Source: Prochlorothrix sp035286285 (GTDB taxonomy: Bacteria; Cyanobacteriota; Cyanobacteriia; Prochlorotrichales; Prochlorotrichaceae). From it: 6,736 nucleotides of DNA. The position numbers and the translations under genes are program-made. The stretch spans positions 1 through 6,736 of the forward strand of contig JAYKJG010000406.1 of assembly GCA_035286285.1 (NCBI GenBank), in the 5' to 3' direction. The notes under the pieces were generated by a model. That model was not told where the DNA came from, searched no databases, and saw only the letters and a program-made list of their open reading frames with translations. Shown here piece by piece: positions 1 through 4,656 of this stretch; position 1 is the stretch's first letter; each line of letters starts with the position of its first letter.

Positions 1-123
1 AATCTCGATTCGTTTTGGTAGGGGCAATCCCCCCGTGGTTGCCCCTGTAGTTGGCGGTCAGAGGGTCGGCACAGGGGCACGACCCCTACCCGTTTATTCT
101 GTTTCAGGCTCAACGGATTTGGT
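1..123 (-). mobile_element. MITE-like element, copy 1, cut by window start
   Basis: This stretch is the reverse complement of 4407-4529 with only two differences in 123 positions (at 50 and 108). The end at 114-123 (CGGATTTGGT) matches one terminal inverted repeat of the complete copy. The outer 13 bases of the other end would lie before base 1. Two small hairpins are visible: AGGGGCAA (20-27) with TTGCCCCT (39-46), and GGGTCG (63-68) with CGACCC (80-85). It has no coding capacity. The element lies directly behind the stop codon of the SPFH gene, so transcripts of that gene should run into the hairpins. The repeat itself is seen directly; its status as a non-autonomous mobile element is inferred. 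Confidence 0.8.
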
Positions 124-124
124 A

Positions 125-970
125 TTAGTTGGTGGGGGCGACTTGGCTCGGTTGGGGCAAACTAATTAACGCCTCACCATTGCCCATATAAAGCGGCATC
201 ACCCCATCCCATTTGTCAATCATTTGCTGCTGCACTTCCAACTGGCGCAGCTCCAGCAACTGGGGCGTAATCGCTGTGCTGAGGGCGCGGTTGGCGCGGG
301 CTTCCCCTTCAGCGGCGGCCACCTTTGCCTCTGCTTCCGCTTTGACCCGTTGCAGTTCCAGTTGGGCCTTTTGGGTCAGTTGTTCCTGCTCTAGTTTTTG
401 TTGAATGGCTTGGGTGATGGCTTCCGGAAAAATGAAGTTTTGCAAATTAACATTGACCTCGGTCACGGGGGCGGCGATTTCTTGAAGCTGGCTGCGCAAT
501 TGGCTTTCGATCGCCGCCTGAATCTCCGTGCGCCTTGCGGTTAAATCCGAGAAGGGATATTGGGCTGTTACAGAGTTAATCGACGTGGGTAACTCCCGCT
601 GAATCGTAGCTTGGGCTAGGCGTTCCAGGGTTTGATAGTTGCGATACACCGTGGCACTGCCGCCGGGACTCATGCGCCAAATCACCGCCGCGTCTAACTC
701 GATGCCCGCCTGCTCCTGGGTGGGAATACGGATGGGGGGCGGATCGTAGGTTTGAACGGTGGTGTCGAAGGGAATGATATCCGACAAAACAGGGGTCTTG
801 AAATGGAAGCCCGGTCCGACGACTTGACCGGCCTTGCCGTTGAAGACTCGCACGCCTTCGGTGCCTTCAGGGACAATTTCAAAGGCGGAGCTACCAAAGC
901 TGGCCACGACGATTAAACCGGCGATGATTAAGGCACCGCCTAACATCAAGTCTCCATTTTGTTGGCGCAT
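125..970 (-). CDS. SPFH/prohibitin (Band 7) family membrane protein
   Basis: Predicted 281-residue protein of the SPFH/prohibitin family. These form large ring-like oligomers on membranes that act as scaffolds or protease regulators; the partner here is unknown. Residues 8-30 are one hydrophobic span (LMLGGALIIAGLIVVASFG). An SPFH domain follows at about 30-185, with the typical stretches PEGTEGVRVFNGKAGQVV and GPGFHFKTPVLSDIIPFD. A charged Ala/Glu/Gln coiled coil follows at about 185-250, including AEAEAKVAAAEGEARA. The length is normal for bacterial prohibitin homologues. The ATG at 970 is chosen because AGGAG lies five bases upstream; the frame stays open to 1144, but that extension carries no better ribosome site. 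It is divergent from the DUF2555-coaBC pair. The stop codon TAA is one base outside the end of repeat copy 1, so the insertion may have set the C-terminus. The family call is firm; the exact role is not. Confidence 0.93.
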   Translation of the reverse strand: MRQQNGDLMLGGALIIAGLIVVASFGSSAFEIVPEGTEGVRVFNGKAGQVVGPGFHFKTPVLSDIIPFDTTVQTYDPPPIRIPTQEQAGIELDAAVIWRMSPGGSATVYRNYQTLERLAQATIQRELPTSINSVTAQYPFSDLTARRTEIQAAIESQLRSQLQEIAAPVTEVNVNLQNFIFPEAITQAIQQKLEQEQLTQKAQLELQRVKAEAEAKVAAAEGEARANRALSTAITPQLLELRQLEVQQQMIDKWDGVMPLYMGNGEALISLPQPSQVAPTN

Positions 971-975
971 GGGTT

Positions 976-980
976 CTCCT
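976..980 (-). promoter_or_regulatory. Ribosome binding site of the SPFH gene
   Basis: On the minus strand AGGAG stands five bases before the ATG at 970. It decides the start against the longer open frame reaching 1144. The context (AGGAGAACCC then ATG) is nearly the same as that of the divergent DUF2555 gene (GGAGAAACCC then ATG). Confidence 0.75.
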
Positions 981-1001
981 GGGGGGTTAAAACCAAGGTT
1001 G

Positions 1002-1015
1002 ACGATCGCGATCGT
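1002..1015. repeat. Overlapping HIP1-type palindrome ACGATCGCGATCGT
   Basis: A perfect 14-bp palindrome containing two overlapping CGATCG hexamers around a central GCGATCGC-like core; another CGATCGC follows at 1024. HIP1 (GCGATCGC) is strongly over-represented in many cyanobacterial genomes, and this is the main base-level sign of the host group. In the longer minus-strand frame it would encode TIAIV and create a false hydrophobic segment, which is one reason not to extend the SPFH protein upstream. Confidence 0.8.
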
Positions 1016-1130
1016 AACAACCACGATCGCCCCTAGCCTACCAAACCCCTTGCCAAGGGGGTGCATCTGCCTGGAGAACCCTGCAACGGGTCTCCCCCTG
1101 GCACCGGGCTGGGGAAACATCGCCCATCGC

Positions 1131-1173
1131 GTTATGGCTTGCAAGTTATGGCTGGCAAAGTTATTGCTTGAAG
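1131..1173. repeat. Three tandem 14-15 bp repeats upstream of DUF2555-coaBC
   Basis: Three adjoining imperfect copies can be read: GTTATGGCTTGCAA (1131-1144), GTTATGGCTGGCAAA (1145-1159) and GTTATTGCTTGAAG (1160-1173). They end 109 bases before the DUF2555 start codon. Spacing of about 1.4 helical turns is not ideal for same-face binding. The repeats are seen directly; a regulatory role as an operator is only inferred from their position between divergent genes. Confidence 0.55.
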
Positions 1174-1272
1174 AATTGTGGGCAAGTCCGATCGTCCGGG
1201 ACAGGCAGCGATACAGTGGAACGTGAAACCGTCAAGACTTTCGGACCGTCGGTTTCCCCTTGCCGTAACCCC

Positions 1273-1276
1273 GGAG
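1273..1276 (+). promoter_or_regulatory. Ribosome binding site of the DUF2555 gene
   Basis: GGAG lies six bases before the ATG at 1283. It supports this start over the in-frame upstream ATG at 1178, which would add 35 residues of unlike composition. Confidence 0.7.
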
Positions 1277-1282
1277 AAACCC

Positions 1283-1507
1283 ATGTCTCCCAACGCCTTT
1301 CCCGCCATCATCACCCCTGAGACGATCGCCCAAGTCACCCCTGAGCAGGTGGCCCAACTGGCAGACCGGTTAGAGGCCGACAACTACAGTTCAGCCTTCG
1401 CGAGCTTGGAGGATTGGCACCTATTGCGGGCGATCGCCTTTCAGCGGCCTGAACTCGCTGAACCTTATCTGTATCTGCTGGATTTGGAAGATTTTGACGA
1501 ATCTTAA
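1283..1507 (+). CDS. DUF2555-type small cyanobacterial protein
   Basis: A 74-residue acidic protein matching from memory the cyanobacterial DUF2555 family, whose function is unknown. The recognisable part is the second half: EADNYSSAF, then LEDWHLLRAIAFQRPEL (about 42-58), then an acidic end PYLYLLDLEDFDES. The first half holds TPETIAQVTPEQVAQLADRL, probably a helix. There is no signal peptide, membrane span or cysteine, so it is likely cytosolic. The start at 1283 is backed by GGAG six bases upstream. It precedes coaBC on the same strand with a 40-base gap and no visible terminator, so the two are probably co-transcribed. A link to CoA metabolism would rest on this neighbourhood alone. The family assignment is fairly sure; nothing can be said of its activity. 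Confidence 0.85.
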   Translation: MSPNAFPAIITPETIAQVTPEQVAQLADRLEADNYSSAFASLEDWHLLRAIAFQRPELAEPYLYLLDLEDFDES

Positions 1508-1547
1508 CCCCAAGTCCTGCTGAAAACCCCGCATTTTTGCAAATCCC

Positions 1548-2831
1548 ATGCCTTCCCCAGACCCCCTGCCTAGCCCCTGGCACGATCGCCGCATTCTGCT
1601 CGGTCTGACAGGCGGCATCGCCGCCTACAAGCTCTGTAGCGTTGCCTCTAGCCTTGCCAAGGCCGGTGCCCAGGTGCGGCCTATCCTCACCGCCACCGCC
1701 CAAAACTTCATCACCCCCCTCACCCTCAGCACCCTCTGCCGCCACCACGCCTACACCGATCTAGACTTTTGGGCACCCTCCGCCCCCCGTCCCTTACATA
1801 TTGAACTGGGTGAGTGGGCTGAAGTCTTAGTGATTGCGCCCTTAACGGCCAATACTTTGGCAAAATTAGCCCTAGGCTTTGCTGATAACCTGTTAACCAA
1901 CACAATCCTAGCCTCTCGCTGCCCGGTACTCTTGGTTCCAGCCATGAATACGGAGATGTGGGAGCAGGAGGTGGTGCAACAGCATTGGCGGACCTTGCTG
2001 GGGCAGGGGCGCTATGGGGGGCTGGAGCCGGGGACGGGGATTTTGGCCTGCGATCGCCAGGGGGCGGGGCGCATGGCGGAACCGGAGAGCATTCTTGCGG
2101 CCCTAGAGTCGCTCCTGTATACCAACGGTCGCCGCGATTGGGCAGGGCAGCGGGTGCTGGTGACCGCAGGCAGTACCCAGGAATATTGGGATCCAGTGCG
2201 GTTTTTGGGCAACCCTGCCACGGGCCGGATGGGGGTTGCCTTGGCCCAAGCGGCGGCCCATCGCGGGGCGGAGGTGACCTTGATCCAAGGGACAGGGTTG
2301 GAGTCGGCGGTGTTGGAAACGGCGCTGGAGGGAACGCAGGTGCGCTGTCTGCGGGTGACCCGATCGGCCCAAATGCAGGAAGCCCTCAATCAGGCATTTC
2401 CCAGCCAAGATTGGGTTTTTATGGCCGCTGCCGTTGCCGATCTGCGTCCGACGACTTACCACGCCACCAAGTTACCCAAGGCTCAGTTACCGGAGCAGTT
2501 AGACCTAGAGCCAGTGCCGGACTTAATTGCAACCTTGGCCCGCCAGAAGCAGCCCCACCAGCGTTTAGTCGGTTTTGCCGCCCAAACGGGGGATATTACT
2601 CCGCCAGCACGGGAAAAGCTCAAAGTTAAGGGACTCGATGCGATCGTGGCCAATCCGGTGGATCAGGCCCACAGCGGCTTTGGTAGCCATTGGAATCAAG
2701 CCGTTTTGCTCGATCGATCGGGCCGTCAACGGGCCATTTCCCCCTGCACTAAACTCACCCTAGCCCACTATATTCTCGATTTTGTCCAGGATTTGTCGCC
2801 TTCCCACCAAAATCCCCATGAATCTGCATAA
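1548..2831 (+). CDS. coaBC: Bifunctional phosphopantothenoylcysteine decarboxylase / phosphopantothenate-cysteine ligase
   Basis: CoaBC (Dfp), 427 residues, catalyses two steps of coenzyme A synthesis: ligation of cysteine to 4'-phosphopantothenate (CoaB) and FMN-dependent decarboxylation to 4'-phosphopantetheine (CoaC). CoaC covers about 14-190: flavin-fold GLTGGIAAYK (19-28), HIEL with the probable catalytic His84, APLTANTLAK (97-106), the substrate clamp PAMNTEMW (131-138), and LACDRQGAGRMAEP with the probable catalytic Cys168. CoaB covers about 200-420: VLVTAGST (203-210), DPVRFLGNPATGRMG (215-229), AAAVADLRP (293-301), KLPK (308-311, matching the KxKK site), LVGFAAQTGD (340-349) and KGLDAIVANPV (361-371). 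The GNPATG form in place of SNxSSG is, as I recall, usual in cyanobacteria. Length is slightly above the roughly 400 usual in the family. No strong ribosome site precedes the ATG, which fits translation linked to the DUF2555 gene 40 bases upstream. Both activities look intact. Confidence 0.97.
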   Translation: MPSPDPLPSPWHDRRILLGLTGGIAAYKLCSVASSLAKAGAQVRPILTATAQNFITPLTLSTLCRHHAYTDLDFWAPSAPRPLHIELGEWAEVLVIAPLTANTLAKLALGFADNLLTNTILASRCPVLLVPAMNTEMWEQEVVQQHWRTLLGQGRYGGLEPGTGILACDRQGAGRMAEPESILAALESLLYTNGRRDWAGQRVLVTAGSTQEYWDPVRFLGNPATGRMGVALAQAAAHRGAEVTLIQGTGLESAVLETALEGTQVRCLRVTRSAQMQEALNQAFPSQDWVFMAAAVADLRPTTYHATKLPKAQLPEQLDLEPVPDLIATLARQKQPHQRLVGFAAQTGDITPPAREKLKVKGLDAIVANPVDQAHSGFGSHWNQAVLLDRSGRQRAISPCTKLTLAHYILDFVQDLSPSHQNPHESA

Positions 2832-2832
2832 C

Positions 2833-4368
2833 TTATTCAAGATCAGCCTCGATCGCCGTAACCCGAATTGACAACTGCTGTTGCCCGATCTCGCGCCGGT
2901 TGAGGGCTTCCGTTAGGGCAGCTTCCACCTTGGGGTAAAGGGTTTGGTAAAGATGGGTCTCTAGCTCTCGCTGGAGCGTCGCTTGCAAGCTTTGGGTCAG
3001 GGTCGCTGTCAGTTCCGTTTTGAGTTGTATCTGAAGATCGGCCTTAAACTCCCGATTCAACTTGTCCCAAAGTTGGGCTTGTAACTCCTGTAAACTGGCC
3101 TGAACCTGCCGATCGAAATAGTGCTGCATCTGATCTTGCAGTTGAGTCTGCAATTGCTGCTGACTTTGGGTTAAATCTGCCTGAAAACGGGTCTGCACCT
3201 GATCCAACTTCTCCCCCAAATGGGTTTGCAAACTCCCCAACTCCGTCTGCATAAAGGCCACCAACTGCTGCACACTGTTGCCCTGGGCTTGGATTAAGGT
3301 CTCTAGGGCTTGGTACCGGCTTTCCCAGTCGGCCTGTTGCTGCGCGATCGTGGCCCCTAGCTCCTGCTGGGTTTGCACCACATCGGCCATCTGCTGGGTG
3401 AGTTCTCCGGTCTGCTGCCACAACGTCCCTACGCGCTGCTGAAGCCGCTCCATCTCCGACCCCACAATCAGGCTCTGGAGCGTTGAAAGACCATCTTCTT
3501 CCTGGAATTGACCGGAATTTGAGCTATTCGCCCCCTCAATCTCCGATCGTCCCCCTCCACTTCCCCCAAAAAAGCTTTGGAGCAAGGCCAGTTCAGCCGC
3601 ACTATCGCGATCGGGGTCGGCAGAATTAGAAAAACCAGAAGAATCAGCAGAATTTACAGTAGCGGGAATCTTAGGATCGGAGTCGGCGGGAGCAGAATTT
3701 ACAGTAGCGGGAATTCCAGGATCGGAGTCGGCGGGAGCAGAATTTACGGTAGCGGGAATCTTAGGATCGGAGTCGGCGGGAGCAGAATTTACGGTAGCGG
3801 GAATCCCAGGATCGGAGTCGGCGGGATCGGCAATAGCGGCAATAGCGGCGGGATCGGCAGGGGTGGCGATAGGGGCGGGATCGGCAAAATCGGCAATAGC
3901 GGTGGGATCGGCAGGGGCGGGATCGGCAGCGGGGGGGCTGGGGAAGTCAGCCGGAGGGGGAGCAGCAGCCAAGGGACTGAGTTGGGGAGTTGGGGCGATC
4001 GGGTCCGGGTCCGGGGTAGGCCGAGGGACACTGAGGGGTTCCGCCAACAGGACACGCCAAGCAGCCCGATCGCGACGACGACGGTTCCCCACAGGGCTAG
4101 CTTGCTCAGTCGGTTGTTCGGTTTCTGGCTGGATTTCTGGCCCGATCGCCTGCCCAACCCCACGATCGCGCTCTTGTTCGCGCTTTTGCTCGATTTCTGG
4201 CCCGATCGCTCCTGTCCGGGCAGCCCCCGGTTCTGGGTCTAGGCTTGCGGACTCGATCGAGGGAGCGCTGGCTTCTGGGGGAGCCGCAGAGGACCGGGCA
4301 GACCCTCCCAACAAAAGCTCCAAAAGGTCCGCAACAGGGGCAGCATCATCCCGATCGGCAACGGTCAT
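2833..4368 (-). CDS. Unrecognised Ala/Pro/Asp-rich coiled-coil protein
   Basis: A 511-residue protein I do not recognise. In order: an N-terminal motif DRDDAAPVADLLELLLGGS (5-23); a Glu/Gln/Arg-rich stretch with AIGPEI twice (54-59, 74-79); a basic patch NRRRRDR (95-101); a Pro/Ala/Asp linker (115-182); four 15-residue repeats of type ADSDPxIPATVNSAP (about 181-240); a second copy of the N-terminal motif, DRDSAAELALLQSFFGGS (253-270); and a Gln-rich coiled coil (about 294-490, e.g. STLQSLIVGSEMERLQQRVG). There is no signal peptide or membrane span, so it is probably cytosolic and elongated, perhaps structural or scaffolding. The frame is open to 4515, but that part is translated repeat element, so the ATG at 4368 is preferred; no clear ribosome site precedes it. 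The stop is one base from the convergent coaBC stop. The normal heptad-like C-terminal half argues for a real gene; its function is unknown. Confidence 0.82.
   Translation of the reverse strand: MTVADRDDAAPVADLLELLLGGSARSSAAPPEASAPSIESASLDPEPGAARTGAIGPEIEQKREQERDRGVGQAIGPEIQPETEQPTEQASPVGNRRRRDRAAWRVLLAEPLSVPRPTPDPDPIAPTPQLSPLAAAPPPADFPSPPAADPAPADPTAIADFADPAPIATPADPAAIAAIADPADSDPGIPATVNSAPADSDPKIPATVNSAPADSDPGIPATVNSAPADSDPKIPATVNSADSSGFSNSADPDRDSAAELALLQSFFGGSGGGRSEIEGANSSNSGQFQEEDGLSTLQSLIVGSEMERLQQRVGTLWQQTGELTQQMADVVQTQQELGATIAQQQADWESRYQALETLIQAQGNSVQQLVAFMQTELGSLQTHLGEKLDQVQTRFQADLTQSQQQLQTQLQDQMQHYFDRQVQASLQELQAQLWDKLNREFKADLQIQLKTELTATLTQSLQATLQRELETHLYQTLYPKVEAALTEALNRREIGQQQLSIRVTAIEADLE
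3647..3826 (-). repeat. Four 45-bp in-frame tandem repeats (15 residues each)
   Basis: Units lie at 3647-3691, 3692-3736, 3737-3781 and 3782-3826. They differ at few positions and each begins GCAGAATTTAC on the plus strand. Units 1 and 3 encode the lysine form (DPKIP), units 2 and 4 the glycine form (DPGIP), giving an alternating pattern. Units 1-2 share ACAGT and units 3-4 share ACGGT. This suggests a 90-bp pair that was duplicated, though the two patterns cross and so imply later exchange or mutation. Degenerate Ala/Asp/Pro triplet-like repeats continue to about 3950. The array codes for about residues 181-240 of the coiled-coil protein. Confidence 0.95.
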
Positions 4369-4401
4369 GGTACAGAATTGTGCAAAGGTCTCCAGGGATC
4401 C

Positions 4402-4552
4402 ATAACACCAAATCCGTTGAGTCTGAAACAGAATAAACGGGTAGGGGTCGTGCCCCTGTGCCGACCCTCTGACCGCCAAATACAGGGGCAACCACGGGGG
4501 GATTGCCCCTACCAAAACGAATCGAGATTAATCGGATTTGGTATAACACCAA
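4402..4552. repeat. 10-bp direct repeats flanking element copy 2
   Basis: ATAACACCAA occurs at 4402-4411 and again at 4543-4552, on either side of the element. It overlaps the first bases of the left terminal repeat, so only part of it could be a true target-site duplication. The alternative is that it belongs to a longer, partly palindromic end (TTGGTATAACACCAA at 4538-4552). Confidence 0.55.
4407..4542 (+). mobile_element. MITE-like element, copy 2, complete
   Basis: About 136 bp bounded by 10-bp perfect terminal inverted repeats: ACCAAATCCG (4407-4416) and CGGATTTGGT (4533-4542). Positions 4407-4529 match the reverse complement of 1-123 at 121 of 123 sites. It has no reading frame of its own and contains two hairpin-forming segments, TTGCCCCT/AGGGGCAA being one arm pair. 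It is flanked by a 10-bp direct repeat. It sits in the 5' region of the coiled-coil gene, 38 bases from its start codon, and downstream of glgA. The architecture is that of a miniature inverted-repeat element, as known in cyanobacteria (Nezha is a named example); membership in any named family cannot be judged here. Confidence 0.75.
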
Positions 4553-4590
4553 GGTAGCGCAAGCAGTACGGGTGCATTTCACTTTGGCCA

Positions 4591-4650
4591 AGGTGCGGAC
4601 TAAAGTCCGTACTACGAGCTAGGTGCGGACTAAAGTCCGTACTACGAGCT
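4591..4650. repeat. Perfect 30-bp tandem duplication of a palindrome
   Basis: 4591-4620 and 4621-4650 are identical. Each holds a 20-bp imperfect palindrome, GTGCGGACTAAAGTCCGTAC (4593-4612 and 4623-4642), with six-base perfect arms CGGACT/AGTCCG. The pair lies seven bases beyond the glgA stop codon, between glgA and the coiled-coil gene. The hairpins may slow or stop transcription from glgA, but no T-run follows them. Similar GGACTTTAGTCC palindromes are, to my recollection, common between cyanobacterial genes. Confidence 0.9.
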
Positions 4651-4656
4651 TGGACC

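Larger units (their letters stand above)
971..1282. other. Divergent intergenic region, SPFH gene / DUF2555-coaBC
   Basis: This 312-base stretch should hold the promoters of both divergent units. No convincing -35/-10 pair was found by eye on either strand. What can be seen is a 14-bp perfect palindrome built from overlapping CGATCG sites (1002-1015), a short hairpin CCCCTT-GCC-AAGGGG (1046-1060), and three tandem imperfect copies of a 14-15 bp unit (1131-1173). No supported gene lies here. Confidence 0.6.

Noticed and set aside
971..1144. Longer N-terminus of the SPFH protein (ATG at 1144) with an extra hydrophobic stretch
   Set aside because: The hydrophobic TIAIV part is simply the translated HIP1-type palindrome, and AGGAG five bases before the ATG at 970 marks a good start.
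1178..1282. DUF2555 start at 1178
   Set aside because: The added 35 residues are basic and unlike the family; GGAG is correctly spaced from the ATG at 1283.
1958..2629. Plus-strand Gly-rich open frame of 223 codons inside coaBC
   Set aside because: It is a frame-shifted reading of a GC-rich, intact and clearly recognisable coaBC.
1547..2831. Unusual CoaB motif GNPATGRMG read as a broken active site
   Set aside because: As I recall, the GNPxTG form is normal for cyanobacterial CoaBC, and all other motifs are present.
3647..3826. CRISPR array
   Set aside because: The units are contiguous with no unique spacers, keep the reading frame and encode protein repeats.
3577..4242. Plus-strand open frame of 221 codons rich in Gly/Ile/Ser repeats
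   Set aside because: It is the antisense reading of the tandem-repeat part of the coiled-coil gene; its repeats follow from the 45-bp units and no ribosome site or family supports it.
4591..4650. Classical rho-independent terminator after glgA
   Set aside because: The stems are short and no T-run follows on the minus strand; a weak terminating role cannot be excluded.
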